Assembly (NCBI RefSeq): GCF_017875465.1 | Contig: NZ_JAGGMQ010000001.1 | Location: 4,712,001 to 4,776,000, forward strand | Direction of reading: 5' to 3' | From: Winslowiella toletana | GTDB lineage: Bacteria; Pseudomonadota; Gammaproteobacteria; Enterobacterales; Enterobacteriaceae | Length of the DNA: 64,000 nucleotides | Part shown: positions 20,940 to 30,324 of the stretch, piece by piece | Position numbering within the stretch: the stretch's first letter is position 1 | Layout of the letters: every line of letters starts with the position of its first letter | Notes under the pieces: model-generated | What the model saw: only the letters and a program-made list of their open reading frames with translations | Told to the model about the DNA's origin: nothing | Databases searched by the model: none | Made by a program: the position numbers and the translations under genes

Positions 20940-23204
20940 TTACGCCGGAACCGACAGTGCCTTCTGGCTGCGTGACCAGATACGGTGAGCGGCAAGGAAG
21001 GCGATAAACTCACTCATAAACAGTCCTTCGGCTTTGCTGTCTTCAACAATACCTTCTTCCTGTTCATCATCCGCCAGACCAAACTGCGCTTTAAAGCGGC
21101 GAGCATCGCCGCTCAGGCCGATCACTTTCAGATGCTTATAGGCTTCCAGCAGATAATAGCGCGCGTCGCCACTTAGCAGCAGGGCGTCAATATTGCCATC
21201 CGGCACAATCACCGCATCAAAGGTCAGTGACGGTAAGCCGCTAAAGGTAGCGTCTACCGGCAGCACTGAGCCATCGTCGGCGCGCACCTGGCCCATATGC
21301 GAAGCCAGCAGTTTGGCGTGTACGCCGTTGAGTTTCAGTTCCTGCAGAATCGCCAGCACATCGGCTGCTTTCACGCCGTCACTGATCAGTAATGCCACCT
21401 GGCGGCCTTTGATATTGCCACTAGGCACGGCGTACAGGCTCAGGCTGGCATCTTTTTTCAGGCCATTGACATCTTTTGGCGGGGCGGTATGCAGCTTCTC
21501 ATCAGAGAGCGCAATACCGAGATTCTCCGCCACTGCATGGGCCAGCGAAATATCAATACGCACCAGATGATCAACGACCCGCTCACGGATATAGGGGCGC
21601 GACAGCTTGCCAAGTTCAAAGGAGAAGGCATCAATAATATGTTGCTGCTCCACCGGTGTCTGACTGGACCAGAACAGACGGGGCTGTGAATAGTACTCAC
21701 CAAATGACGGACTGCGCTCGCGCACCTTATGGCCTTCAATCCGCTCCTGGTAGCTTTCAAAGCCGCCGCGATGCGGCGCTGGCGGCGTTTCGCGCGGCCA
21801 GTTATCGTTAATCGAATTCGGTTCGTAGTTAGCCGGATTATTATCGATATCCTGGCGGTGCATGCCGCCGCGCTGGAAATTGTGGTACGGACAGACCGGG
21901 CGGTTAATCGGAATTTCGTGGAAGTTGGGGCCGCCAAGGCGGCTAATCTGGGTATCGGTATAGGAGAATAACCGTCCCTGAAGCAGTGGATCGTTGGAGA
22001 AGTCGAGACCGGGGACAATATGACCGGGGTGGAAGGCGACCTGTTCAGTCTCGGCAAAGAAATTATCCGGATTACGGTTCAGCACCATCTTACCGATCAG
22101 ATCTACTGGCACCAGTTCCTCCGGAATCAGCTTGGTGGCATCCAGCAAGTCGAAATCGAACTTAAACTCATCCTCTTCCGGCACCAGCTGCACTCCCAGC
22201 TCATATTCCGGGTAATCGCCTGCTTCAATCGCTTCCCACAGGTCGCGGCGGTGGAAATCAGGATCGCGTCCGGTGAGTTTTTGCGACTCGTCCCACAGCA
22301 GCGAGGCTTTACCGGCTACCGGTTTCCAGTGAAAGCGCACAAAAGTGCCTTTCCCTTCGGCATTGATCATGCGGAAGGTATGAATGCCGAAGCCCTCCAT
22401 GGTGCGGTAGCTGCGCGGAATACCGCGGTCCGACATCGCCCAGAAGACATTGTGCAGCGTTTCCGGTTGTAGCGAGACATAGTCCCAGAAGCTGTCATGG
22501 GCGCTCTGCCCCTGCGGCATCTCGTTATGGGGTTCAGGTTTCACTGCATGCACAAAATCGGGGAATTTATGCGCGTCCTGAATAAAGAATACCGGCGTAT
22601 TGTTACCCACCAGGTCAAATACCCCTTCCTGGGTATAAAACTTGGTGGCGAAACCGCGGATATCACGCACGGTGTCGGCTGAACCGGCGCCGCCCTGTAC
22701 GGTAGAGAAGCGCACAAATACCGGGGTGACGGTGTCAGGGTCGCGCAGGAAGTCAGCTTTAGTGATATCGGTCAGTGCGCGGTAGGGCTGGAAATAGCCA
22801 TGCGCGGCGGAACCACGCGCATGTACGATGCGCTCCGGGATACGCTCGTGATCGAAGTGGGTGATTTTTTCGCGCAGGATAAAGTCTTCAAGCAGCGTCG
22901 GGCCACGTGTGCCGGCGCGTAGCGAGTTTTGGTCGTTGGCAATTCGCGTGCCCTGGTTGGTGGTTAGCGGGAAATTTTCGCCGCCTTTACGGTGTGCGTC
23001 GAGCTGGTCGAGTTTTGCATTGCGGGTATCAGGTGATTTCAGGCTGCCTGGCGCGGTCGGTTGTTTGCCGGGGGCGCTGGGTTCGGCTTTCGGTTGATGA
23101 GAACCATCTTCAGGCGCCAGAGAATCCAGTCCGGGTTTTGCCGACTCGGGGCCTGTCGCCGGTGCATTATGGCTCAGCTCCTTGTTATCTGTTTCTTTCG
23201 ACAT
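20940..23204 (-). CDS. katE: Catalase HPII, large-subunit clade II
   Basis: 754-residue stationary-phase catalase converting hydrogen peroxide to water and oxygen, equal in length to E. coli HPII (753). The catalytic His is residue 128 in PERIVHARG, the distal Asn is in [10 protein letters not shown], and the proximal haem ligand Tyr is in [27 protein letters not shown] carries the His that is covalently linked to that Tyr in HPII. The C-terminal 170 residues form the class-I glutamine amidotransferase-like domain ([20 protein letters not shown]). The upstream -10 fits sigma-S. Confidence 0.97.
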   Translation of the reverse strand: MSKETDNKELSHNAPATGPESAKPGLDSLAPEDGSHQPKAEPSAPGKQPTAPGSLKSPDTRNAKLDQLDAHRKGGENFPLTTNQGTRIANDQNSLRAGTRGPTLLEDFILREKITHFDHERIPERIVHARGSAAHGYFQPYRALTDITKADFLRDPDTVTPVFVRFSTVQGGAGSADTVRDIRGFATKFYTQEGVFDLVGNNTPVFFIQDAHKFPDFVHAVKPEPHNEMPQGQSAHDSFWDYVSLQPETLHNVFWAMSDRGIPRSYRTMEGFGIHTFRMINAEGKGTFVRFHWKPVAGKASLLWDESQKLTGRDPDFHRRDLWEAIEAGDYPEYELGVQLVPEEDEFKFDFDLLDATKLIPEELVPVDLIGKMVLNRNPDNFFAETEQVAFHPGHIVPGLDFSNDPLLQGRLFSYTDTQISRLGGPNFHEIPINRPVCPYHNFQRGGMHRQDIDNNPANYEPNSINDNWPRETPPAPHRGGFESYQERIEGHKVRERSPSFGEYYSQPRLFWSSQTPVEQQHIIDAFSFELGKLSRPYIRERVVDHLVRIDISLAHAVAENLGIALSDEKLHTAPPKDVNGLKKDASLSLYAVPSGNIKGRQVALLISDGVKAADVLAILQELKLNGVHAKLLASHMGQVRADDGSVLPVDATFSGLPSLTFDAVIVPDGNIDALLLSGDARYYLLEAYKHLKVIGLSGDARRFKAQFGLADDEQEEGIVEDSKAEGLFMSEFIAFLAAHRIWSRSQKALSVPA

Positions 23205-23242
23205 TGTATCTTGCTCCCGTAGATATCGTTATTAGTCATCCT

Positions 23243-23253
23243 TAACTATAGAA
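23243..23253 (-). promoter_or_regulatory. Sigma-S type -10 element of katE
   Basis: On the minus strand TTCTATAGTTAA closely follows the extended sigma-S -10 pattern TCTATACTTAA. It would place transcription start about 35 bases before the ATG. Confidence 0.7.
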
Positions 23254-23346
23254 CAGTGGGAGATATACGCCTGCAAACTACATGGATAACAGCAGGTAAG
23301 CGGGGGAATGGCAGGGCTGAAAGGCTGTAAGCAAGTATTACGATGC

Positions 23347-23372
23347 AAAAAAAAAGGCCGGTAAAACCGGCC
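23347..23372 (-). terminator. Intrinsic terminator of tcyP
   Basis: Minus-strand stem GGCCGG / CCGGCC with a TTTTA loop, followed by nine T. Confidence 0.93.
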
Positions 23373-23381
23373 TCTGGACGA

Positions 23382-24773
23382 TTACTGATGGGAGAGTTCG
23401 GCCTGCTCGTCACTGTCGAGGATCTTTTTGTCGGTCATCTTTAACCAGCGGCTGGTTAATGAACCGGCGGTCATTGATCCATTGACGTTGAGCGCGGTGC
23501 GGCCCATATCAATTAGTGGTTCGATGGAGATCAGCAATGCCACCAGCGTCACCGGCAGTCCCATCGCGGGCAGTACAATCAGCGCTGCGAAAGTTGCACC
23601 GCCGCCGACACCGGCAACACCGGCGGAGCTTAAGGTAACAATACCGACCAGGGTGGCAATCCATACCGGATCCAGCGGGTTAATCCCCATGGTTGGCGCA
23701 ACCATTACCGCCAGCATCGTCGGGTAGAGACCCGCACAGCCATTCTGACCGATAGTGGCGCCGAACGAAGCGGAGAAGCTGGCGACAGACTCTGGCACAC
23801 CTAAGCGGCGGGTTTGCGTTTCTACACTCAGTGGGATACTGGCGGCACTGGAGCGACTGGTAAACGCAAAGGTGATTACCGGCCAGACTTTACGGAAGAA
23901 GCGTAGCGGATTGATGCCGTTAACTGACAGCAGCAGAGCGTGAACCGCAAACATAATCGCCAGACCGAGGTAGGAAGCAACCACAAAACCGCCCAGCTTG
24001 ATAATGTCCTGCAGGTTAGAACCGGCAACCACCTTGGTCATTAGTGCCAGTACACCGTACGGCGTCAGTTTCATAATCAGACGCACCAGTTTCATCACCC
24101 AGGATTGCAGGGTGTCGATGGCTGCCAGAACGCGCTGTCCTTTAACCTGATCATCTTTCAGCAGTTGCAGAGCGGCCACACCGAGGAAGGCGGCAAAAAT
24201 CACCACGCTGATAATAGAGGTCGGATTAGCGCCAGTGAGGTCGGCAAACGGGTTCTTCGGTACAAACGACAGCAGCAGCTGCGGTACGGTTAAATCGGCG
24301 ACTTTGCCGACATAGTTGCTCTGAATAGCGGCAAGACGGGCGCTCTCCTGCGTGCCCTGCACCAGACCATCGGCGGTCAGGCCAAACAGCTGGGTAACAA
24401 ATACCCCTACCAGCGCGGCGATCGCCGTGGTAAACAGCAATACGCCAATGGTCAGTACGCTGATTTTACCCAGTGAGGAGGCGTTATGCAGACGCGCAAC
24501 TGCACTCAGAATAGAGGCAAATACCAGTGGCATCACAATCATCTGCAACAGTTGCACGTAACCATTACCTACAATGTTAAACCAGCCGATCGACTCTTTC
24601 ACCACCGCAGAGTTTTCGCCATAGATCAGTTGCAGCGCAAGGCCGAACGCCACGCCCAGCAGCAAGCCGCTGAGAACTTTTTTCGACAAACTCCAGTTGG
24701 TGCGGCCGGTACGCGCCAGCAGTAACAATAGCGCGACAAACGCCACGATATTCAGAATCAGAGGTAGATTCAT
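23382..24773 (-). CDS. tcyP: L-cystine:proton/sodium symporter TcyP
   Basis: 463-residue inner-membrane carrier of the dicarboxylate/amino acid:cation symporter family (formerly YdjN), importing cystine. Family marks include [20 protein letters not shown], the hairpin motif [35 protein letters not shown] and [26 protein letters not shown]. Length equals that of the E. coli protein and the position beside ydjM is the same; cedA, which lies between tcyP and katE in E. coli, is missing here. Cystine uptake next to catalase fits an oxidative stress setting, but there is no shared operon. Confidence 0.95.
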   Translation of the reverse strand: MNLPLILNIVAFVALLLLLARTGRTNWSLSKKVLSGLLLGVAFGLALQLIYGENSAVVKESIGWFNIVGNGYVQLLQMIVMPLVFASILSAVARLHNASSLGKISVLTIGVLLFTTAIAALVGVFVTQLFGLTADGLVQGTQESARLAAIQSNYVGKVADLTVPQLLLSFVPKNPFADLTGANPTSIISVVIFAAFLGVAALQLLKDDQVKGQRVLAAIDTLQSWVMKLVRLIMKLTPYGVLALMTKVVAGSNLQDIIKLGGFVVASYLGLAIMFAVHALLLSVNGINPLRFFRKVWPVITFAFTSRSSAASIPLSVETQTRRLGVPESVASFSASFGATIGQNGCAGLYPTMLAVMVAPTMGINPLDPVWIATLVGIVTLSSAGVAGVGGGATFAALIVLPAMGLPVTLVALLISIEPLIDMGRTALNVNGSMTAGSLTSRWLKMTDKKILDSDEQAELSHQ

Positions 24774-24942
24774 CCCATTTCTCCGGTGAAAGGTCTGGCG
24801 GCTGGATATGCTCCGCTCAGACTACAAGGCGATATTTTGAATCGCGTAACAAGCTTTATTCGCGCGCATAGTACCAGTTGCTGTTGGTGCAGCATTATAT
24901 TCAAAAGTAATGGGTTATAACTTTATTAATTTATTTGTATTA

Positions 24943-25533
24943 TTATTGCGCTGATTGTTTGTTTATTACCCGATTAAGGCTGCTTTGCACCGAATTAATT
25001 AACTGGGCGGGCCAGCCGTTCGCACCAAAATGCGGCATGTCCGGTGAAAACCACATTGAATACGCCACCAGTGCCATACAGAGTGTTCGTTCCAGCTGGT
25101 TGCCTTTTTGGCTGTTGAGGATCGGCAGACGGAAGCGCCAGCGGCAGGGCCATAGCAGCGGCACACCCGCGGGCGTCAGCATATCAGCGGCAATATGGCT
25201 GAGATAACCCAGCACCATCCCCTGCAACACATCAGCAGGCAGTGGCCCGTCGGCAGGAACATTCATCTGGAACAATGCCAGGCCACCCAGCACCGCCAGC
25301 AGGCTGTGGGTAAAGCCGCGATGGCCAAAGGCGCGCGCCACCGGAACAGAGATCCATTTCAGCCGCTGTCCCAGCACCGATTTCGGATGGTCAATATCCG
25401 GTAGCAGGCAGGTAAGCAGTGCAGCAGGCACAATATGCCACCAGTCGCCGTTCGCCAGTTCTGGCGTCAGCTCGGCGCGCTTAGCAAAAATCGCACTGGC
25501 GATGGCAAAAATAATATGGCCTTCGGCCGTCAT
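24943..25533 (-). CDS. ydjM: LexA-linked inner-membrane metal-dependent hydrolase YdjM
   Basis: 196-residue protein of the YdjM/YbcI membrane-bound hydrolase family (DUF457). The metal-site motifs are TAEGHIIFAIAS at the N-terminus, LPDIDHPKSVLGQ, FGHRGFTHSLLAVLGG and YLSHIAADMLTPAGVPLLWP, giving several conserved His and Asp. E. coli YdjM is induced in the SOS response; a good LexA box lies 20 bases upstream of the start here too. The biochemical reaction is not established. Confidence 0.92.
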   Translation of the reverse strand: MTAEGHIIFAIASAIFAKRAELTPELANGDWWHIVPAALLTCLLPDIDHPKSVLGQRLKWISVPVARAFGHRGFTHSLLAVLGGLALFQMNVPADGPLPADVLQGMVLGYLSHIAADMLTPAGVPLLWPCRWRFRLPILNSQKGNQLERTLCMALVAYSMWFSPDMPHFGANGWPAQLINSVQSSLNRVINKQSAQ

Positions 25534-25552
25534 GAGGGTAACCTGGCTGCAT

Positions 25553-25572
25553 AACTGTCAATGCATCCAGTA
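25553..25572 (-). promoter_or_regulatory. LexA box of ydjM
   Basis: AACTGTCAATGCATCCAGTA has the CTG-N10-CAG core of LexA operators and matching flanks. It lies just upstream of ydjM, an SOS gene in E. coli. Confidence 0.8.
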
Positions 25573-25656
25573 TAGGGGATATAACCAGTAGATTAAATAT
25601 GTGACGCTGTAACTAAAGATGAATATTTTGCCCGGACGACGCCGGGCAAAATCGCG

Positions 25657-26418
25657 TTAACGCGCCAGCCAGCCGCCATCCACCGCCAGGGTATAGCCAT
25701 TGATATAGTCTGCCGCCGATGAGGCGAGAAAGACTACTGGCCCTTTCATATCTTCCGGCTTACCCCAGCGCGCGGCAGGGATACGTCCGAGGATCTCCTG
25801 ACTGCGGCCTTCATCCTGACGCAGCTGTTCGGTATTATTGGTGGCCATATAGCCGGGCGCAATGGCATTCACATTAATGTTATATGGCGCCCATTCATTG
25901 GCCATCAGGCGGGTTAAGCCCATCACAGCGCTCTTCGAGGCGGTGTAAGAGGGCACGCGAATGCCCCCCTGATAAGAGAGCATTGAGGCGATATTGATGA
26001 TCTTGCCGCCCTGGCCCTGTCTGATAAACTGACGTGCTACCGCCTGTGACAGGAAGAACAGCGTCTTGCTGTTGATGTTCATCACGTCATCCCAGTCCTT
26101 TTCGCTGAACTCCAGCGCATCGGCGCGGCGGATAATACCGGCATTATTCACCAGAATATCGATATGGCCGAAGGCGGCTACCGCCTGTTCCACCACCTGC
26201 GGCACGCTGGCGCTGTCCATCAGATCAGCATTAATCGCGTGAAAACGGCGGCCAGCGGCAGCCACAAGGTCCGGGGTGTCATCCGCGCTATCGCGGTTAA
26301 CGCCAATAATATCGCAGCCTGCTTCAGCGAGACCGATGGCCATTCCCTGACCTAAACCGGTGTTACAGCCGGTTATCAGCGCTACTTTGCCTTCCAGATT
26401 AAATGCATTAAGGATCAT
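25657..26418 (-). CDS. kduD: 2-dehydro-3-deoxy-D-gluconate 5-dehydrogenase KduD
   Basis: 253-residue short-chain dehydrogenase interconverting 2,5-diketo-3-deoxygluconate and 2-keto-3-deoxygluconate with NAD(H), the last step before the KDG pool in pectin and hexuronate breakdown. The cofactor motif is TGCNTGLGQGMAIG, followed by LVNNAGI and the catalytic Ser and YTASK, and the C-terminus reads YTLAVDGGWLAR. The ATG at 26418 fits the family start and has AGAGAG ahead; ten further codons upstream would be extra. It lies 53 bases after kduI in one operon. Confidence 0.95.
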   Translation of the reverse strand: MILNAFNLEGKVALITGCNTGLGQGMAIGLAEAGCDIIGVNRDSADDTPDLVAAAGRRFHAINADLMDSASVPQVVEQAVAAFGHIDILVNNAGIIRRADALEFSEKDWDDVMNINSKTLFFLSQAVARQFIRQGQGGKIINIASMLSYQGGIRVPSYTASKSAVMGLTRLMANEWAPYNINVNAIAPGYMATNNTEQLRQDEGRSQEILGRIPAARWGKPEDMKGPVVFLASSAADYINGYTLAVDGGWLAR

Positions 26419-26471
26419 ATTCGCTCTCTTTGTCTTCGACCATCTCAACAGCTACAGACTGGCTGCGGGGG

Positions 26472-27308
26472 TTAACGCAATTCACTCACTTTTACGTGGT
26501 CCATATCATCAAATACCTGATTTTCACCGACCATACCCCAGATAAAGGTATAGCGTTTGGTGCCAACGCCGGAATGGATTGACCAGCTTGGCGAGATCAC
26601 CGCCTGCTCGTTATGCACCAGCAGATGGCGTGTCTCCTGCGGTTGTCCCATCATATGAAACACCGCGGTTTCCTCATCCATATCAAAGTAGAAGTAGACC
26701 TCCATGCGTCGATCGTGGGTATGGCACGGCATGGTATTCCACAGGCTGCCTTCATCCAGTTTGGTCAGTCCCATGGTCAGCTGGCAGGTCGGCAATACAT
26801 CAGGAATGATAAATTTATTGATGGTGCGGCGGTTACTGGTGGCCGCATCGCCGAGAGTGGCAGTGGCCGCTTCTTCGAGAGTGATTTTGGTATCGGGATA
26901 AGTGGTGTGGGCCGGGGCACTGTTGTAGTAGAACTTTGCCGGCTGCGCGGCATCGGCGCTGCTAAATACCACCGATTGCGCGCCCATGCCGATATACAGC
27001 GCCTGTTCGTTACCGATCTCCCAGGTTTTGCCATCCACTTCAATCAGGCCAGGGCCGCCGATATTGATAACCCCTAACTCACGGCGCTCAAGAAAGTAGC
27101 TGACGCCCAGCTGTTTACCTACTTCGCTGCCGATAGTGACGCTTTTGCTCACCGGCATCACGCCGCCGACAATAATGCGGTCGATATGACTGTAGGTCAT
27201 GGTGTAGTTATCGGCGTCGAAGATTTTTTCGATCAGGAATTCGCTACGTAAGGCGTGAGTGTCGAGCTGTTTAGCGTGCTCGCTGTGGATGCTTTGACGA
27301 ACTTGCAT
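26472..27308 (-). CDS. kduI: 5-dehydro-4-deoxy-D-glucuronate isomerase KduI
   Basis: 278-residue cupin-fold zinc isomerase converting 5-keto-4-deoxyuronate to 2,5-diketo-3-deoxygluconate. The metal site is visible in [18 protein letters not shown] (two His and one Glu) with a later His in [11 protein letters not shown]. The length is that of E. coli KduI. The ATG at 27308 has GAGAGG eight bases ahead and gives the family N-terminus [17 protein letters not shown]. First gene of kduID, behind a KdgR-like box. The E. coli kduID lies elsewhere in its chromosome, so this is an insertion between ydjM and hxpB. Confidence 0.95.
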   Translation of the reverse strand: MQVRQSIHSEHAKQLDTHALRSEFLIEKIFDADNYTMTYSHIDRIIVGGVMPVSKSVTIGSEVGKQLGVSYFLERRELGVINIGGPGLIEVDGKTWEIGNEQALYIGMGAQSVVFSSADAAQPAKFYYNSAPAHTTYPDTKITLEEAATATLGDAATSNRRTINKFIIPDVLPTCQLTMGLTKLDEGSLWNTMPCHTHDRRMEVYFYFDMDEETAVFHMMGQPQETRHLLVHNEQAVISPSWSIHSGVGTKRYTFIWGMVGENQVFDDMDHVKVSELR

Positions 27309-27409
27309 GTCGATGCCTCTCTGATTCATTCAGGTTAAACGTGCTGCCCGCAGTTTATGCGGGCGGATAACCAGATGATAGGCATGATGGGACGTTAATT
27401 CAATAAAAA

Positions 27410-27424
27410 TGAAATGCTGTTTTA
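27410..27424 (-). promoter_or_regulatory. KdgR-like operator upstream of kduI
   Basis: TGAAATGCTGTTTTA within an A/T-rich context (AATAAAAA before, TTATT after) fits the KdgR consensus TGAAACANTGTTTCA with three mismatches. It lies about 100 bases upstream of kduI, whose relatives are KdgR-repressed. Confidence 0.7.
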
Positions 27425-27482
27425 CTTATTATGTCACTCAGATCATATTTTTGGCGCGACGGCCTGCGCTTTACAGTGCCGA

Positions 27483-28151
27483 TCACCCTTGCAGATGCTG
27501 CAGATTTAACTGTTCAAGTGAATCGAGGCGCACATTGGCCAGCGACCAGCGCGCATCCGCGCGCAATTCAGCCGCGGGTACCACAATCGAGCGCATCCGT
27601 GCCGCTTTGGTGGCAATCATGCCGTTAAAGGAGTCTTCCAGCGTGACGCAATTAAGCGGATCAATCCCCAGTTTCGCCGCAGCATCCAGATAGACCTGTG
27701 GATGGGGTTTGCTGTAAGGCAGCGTTTCGGCGGAAGCCAGCGCGTCAAAGTAGTGACGCAGTTCGAACATCTCCAGCACCCGCTCCAGCATATGCAGTGG
27801 CGAAGCTGAAGCGAGGCCGATTTTCAGACCCTGATCGCGGCAAAGTTGCAGTGCATGTTCGACGCCAGGCAGTATCGGGCGCTGCTCCTCCACCAGTTGC
27901 AGCGCGCGGGCGATAATGCGCCGGGTGACTTCGGCCTGGTCTGGTCCGCTCCATGGCATCGCTTCATACCACATGCGGACTACCTGATCGATGCGCAGGC
28001 CAAGAGTGTCTGGCAGTTCGTCACGGCGCGAAAGATCAACCCCGAGAGTGGCGAAGATATCCATCTCAGCACGGTCCCACAACGGTTCAGAATCAATCAG
28101 CAGACCATCCATATCGAAAATCGCGGCCAGCACTGGGCGGGTATAAGGCAT
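27483..28151 (-). CDS. hxpB: Hexitol/2-deoxyglucose phosphatase HxpB (YniC), HAD family
   Basis: 222-residue HAD-superfamily sugar phosphatase. Motif I is IFDMDGLLIDSEPLW with the nucleophilic Asp, motif II lies in GLASASPLHML, the motif III Lys in LPYSKPHPQVYLDAA and the motif IV acids in VTLEDSFNGMIATKAA. E. coli YniC hydrolyses 2-deoxyglucose-6-phosphate and hexitol phosphates. Its place beside yniB (divergent) and ydjM matches E. coli apart from the kdu insertion. Confidence 0.93.
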   Translation of the reverse strand: MPYTRPVLAAIFDMDGLLIDSEPLWDRAEMDIFATLGVDLSRRDELPDTLGLRIDQVVRMWYEAMPWSGPDQAEVTRRIIARALQLVEEQRPILPGVEHALQLCRDQGLKIGLASASPLHMLERVLEMFELRHYFDALASAETLPYSKPHPQVYLDAAAKLGIDPLNCVTLEDSFNGMIATKAARMRSIVVPAAELRADARWSLANVRLDSLEQLNLQHLQG

Positions 28152-28323
28152 ATCACGGCTCCGTTTTACAGTTTAATCCACCTTAACATGAAGCCCCGAA
28201 GCGCTGAAGAGGGCATTAAAGCCGTCGGGATCGGCAAAATTACGCCGGATTAACGTTTTTTGCAGGCAGTTTTCGTCGTCAGCGGGTAGACTTACAGCGA
28301 AACAGAAGGTACCAGGAGAAACC

Positions 28324-28863
28324 ATGACTTATCAACAAGCTGGCAACGTCGCCATTCTGAAGCGCATCGCCGGCTGGATTGTGTTTATTCCGGCATTGCT
28401 GTCGACATTTATTTCACTGCTGGGCTTTATGTTTAAGCACAGTGAGAAGCAACCGGGCATTGACGCCGTGATGCTGGATTTTGTCCATGTCATCATTGAT
28501 ATGATCCGCTTTAATACACCCTTTCTGAATATATTCTGGCATAACTCGCCGGTGCCTGATTTTAATGGCGGCAGCAATCTGCTGTTCTGGCTGATCTATA
28601 TTCTGATTTTTGTCGGGCTGGCGTTAACCACTTCCGGCGCACGTATGTGGCGACAGTCGCGTCATCTGAAAGAAGGGATTGAGGATCAGCTGATCCTTGA
28701 GAATGCTAAAGGCAGTGAAGGGCGCAGCCGCAAGCAGCTGGAAGAGAAAATTGTTGTGCCGCGCCACACCATTTTCCTGCAGATTTTCCCGCTCTATATC
28801 CTGCCGGTTATTGTCGCCGTCGCGGGTTACTTCGTCCTCTCACTGCTGGGTTTTATCCGCTAA
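28324..28863 (+). CDS. yniB: Inner-membrane protein YniB
   Basis: 179-residue protein with four predicted membrane helices: IAGWIVFIPALLSTFISLLG, LLFWLIYILIFVGLALTT and a C-terminal pair around FPLYILPVIVAVAGYFVLSLL. A cytosolic charged stretch, SRHLKEGIEDQLILENAKGSEG, separates the halves. It is syntenic and similar to E. coli YniB, which has no known function. An AGGAG Shine-Dalgarno lies five bases ahead. The gene diverges from hxpB. Confidence 0.88.
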   Translation: MTYQQAGNVAILKRIAGWIVFIPALLSTFISLLGFMFKHSEKQPGIDAVMLDFVHVIIDMIRFNTPFLNIFWHNSPVPDFNGGSNLLFWLIYILIFVGLALTTSGARMWRQSRHLKEGIEDQLILENAKGSEGRSRKQLEEKIVVPRHTIFLQIFPLYILPVIVAVAGYFVLSLLGFIR

Positions 28864-28892
28864 TCGATATCAGTGCTGGCCTGATAACCGTA

Positions 28893-29786
28893 TCAGGCCG
28901 GTCTGACCTGCCTTTGCCCCAGCTCATCCAGATCCAGCAATGCGCCCACCGCGCGTTGCGCCTCACCCAGCCAGCTGCCGCCAAATACATTGGCGCGATT
29001 TAGTAAAAAGTAGAGCTGATACAGAGGCTGACGTTGCAGAAAGTCATGCGGCAGCGGCCATACAGACTGATAACCGTCATAGATCTGTGGCGGCAGATGG
29101 TCATACCACGACAGCATGGCTAAATCACATTCACGATCGCCCCAGTAGCAGGCCGGATCGAAAATCCACGGGCCGGTATTGCTGCCTGCGCAGTTAGCCG
29201 GCCACAAATCGCCATGCAGCAGCGAAGGCTGGGGATGATGGGCAGCCAGCGCCTGTTGCACGCAGTCAACAATCAGATCCATATCGCCGTACTGAATGCC
29301 TTTCTCCGCCGCCAGTTGCAACTGCCAGCCGATACGCTGTTCTGCAAAAAACACCGACCAGCGACGCAGCCAGCTGTTAGGTTGCGGGGTGGTGGTAATA
29401 TTATTATCGAAATCGAGGCCAAATTGCGGTTGATCGCTCCACTGATGCAGCCTTGCCAGCTGCTCTCCCAGTTGCCAGGCGCTGTGGGCATCGAGAGGTT
29501 TGATCGGCAGGTATTCCAGTAGCAGGAAGCTGTACTCGCGGTCACTGCCCACGCCATACACTTTCGGCACCCGCACCGTCTGGCTGCGCGCCAGCAGTTC
29601 AAGCTGATCAGCTTCCCAGGTGAAAAGCGCCAGCATGTCGCGGTTATTACATTTTACAAATACGTCATGATCACCGTAGCGAATATGCCACGCAGGATGC
29701 ACATCGCCCCCGGGAAGCTCGGTACGCTGATGGATTTCGGCATTGCCTAACTGCTCACTCAACAGACGACTAATGGCTGACCACAT
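28893..29786 (-). CDS. yniA: Fructosamine kinase family protein YniA
   Basis: 297-residue small-molecule kinase related to fructosamine-3-kinase and aminoglycoside phosphotransferases, thought to phosphorylate ribulosamines or fructosamines on glycated proteins. Key features: HDVFVKCN (ATP-binding Lys), the catalytic loop SLLHGDLWPANCA (HxD...N) and the metal-binding FDPACYWGDRECDLAM. The ATG at 29786 gives the E. coli N-terminus and follows AGAGGA. The substrate is inferred from the family. Confidence 0.93.
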   Translation of the reverse strand: MWSAISRLLSEQLGNAEIHQRTELPGGDVHPAWHIRYGDHDVFVKCNNRDMLALFTWEADQLELLARSQTVRVPKVYGVGSDREYSFLLLEYLPIKPLDAHSAWQLGEQLARLHQWSDQPQFGLDFDNNITTTPQPNSWLRRWSVFFAEQRIGWQLQLAAEKGIQYGDMDLIVDCVQQALAAHHPQPSLLHGDLWPANCAGSNTGPWIFDPACYWGDRECDLAMLSWYDHLPPQIYDGYQSVWPLPHDFLQRQPLYQLYFLLNRANVFGGSWLGEAQRAVGALLDLDELGQRQVRPA

Positions 29787-29890
29787 TGGGCTTTCCTCTA
29801 TTTCGCTGCGTAATGTCAATTCTAACGCTTAAATATTCACCGAATCCAGCGTTCTGCACAGATATTGCACGATTTTACAGAATAGCGCAG

Positions 29891-30181
29891 TTATTTTTGC
29901 TGCTGCTGATATGCCTCCCAGCTGAGTACTTCAACTTCCGGGCGCTCGCCAAGCGCAATCTCGCCAAATCCGGCGGCCAGTTGTTTGATTTCATCCTCTT
30001 CCAGCGCACTGATAATGCCAAAACTGTTGGTGCCAAGCTCATGAGGTTTGCCCTCATCGTCATTCAGCGTGGGCGAAAAACCGGCTTCTGTCATCGTGCT
30101 GGTGAGCTTATTCAGGTCACTGAGACCTTTTTCCTGGTAATGAAATGTAACCACATAACGGGTTAATGATGTTGAGCTCAT
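29891..30181 (-). CDS. ydiZ: YdiZ, GhoS-like (DUF2622) small protein
   Basis: 96-residue protein in the E. coli ydiZ position. It reads MSSTSLTRYVVTFHYQEKG, LNKLTSTMTEAGFSPTLND, and LGTNSFGIISALEEDEI. As far as I recall, YdiZ belongs to the same Pfam group as the GhoS antitoxin endoribonuclease (ferredoxin-like fold), but no GhoT-like toxin gene is next to it. Function unknown. Confidence 0.8.
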   Translation of the reverse strand: MSSTSLTRYVVTFHYQEKGLSDLNKLTSTMTEAGFSPTLNDDEGKPHELGTNSFGIISALEEDEIKQLAAGFGEIALGERPEVEVLSWEAYQQQQK

Positions 30182-30267
30182 GGTTTACCTCATTGTTATC
30201 GCGGGTGTTTTTAGCATAGACCATAGGAGGAAAAGGGGTTAGCAGGCCATAACGCAGATTTGATAAT

Positions 30268-30286
30268 GCAACTAATAATCATTACC
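30268..30286 (+). promoter_or_regulatory. Fur box of the orphan binding-protein gene
   Basis: The 19 bases match GATAATGATAATCATTATC at 14 positions, with the core ATAATCATTA intact. A GATAAT hexamer at 30262-30267 could be the -10, so Fur binding would cover the transcription start. Confidence 0.75.
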
Positions 30287-30324
30287 ATCATGCTGCTAAC
30301 AATCTGATCCTTAAGGAGCTCGAT

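Noticed and set aside
25626..25651. Terminator after kduD (TTTTGCCCGG ... CCGGGCAAAA)
   Set aside because: The A/T arms sit so that neither strand has a U-run after the stem; it is only a palindrome.
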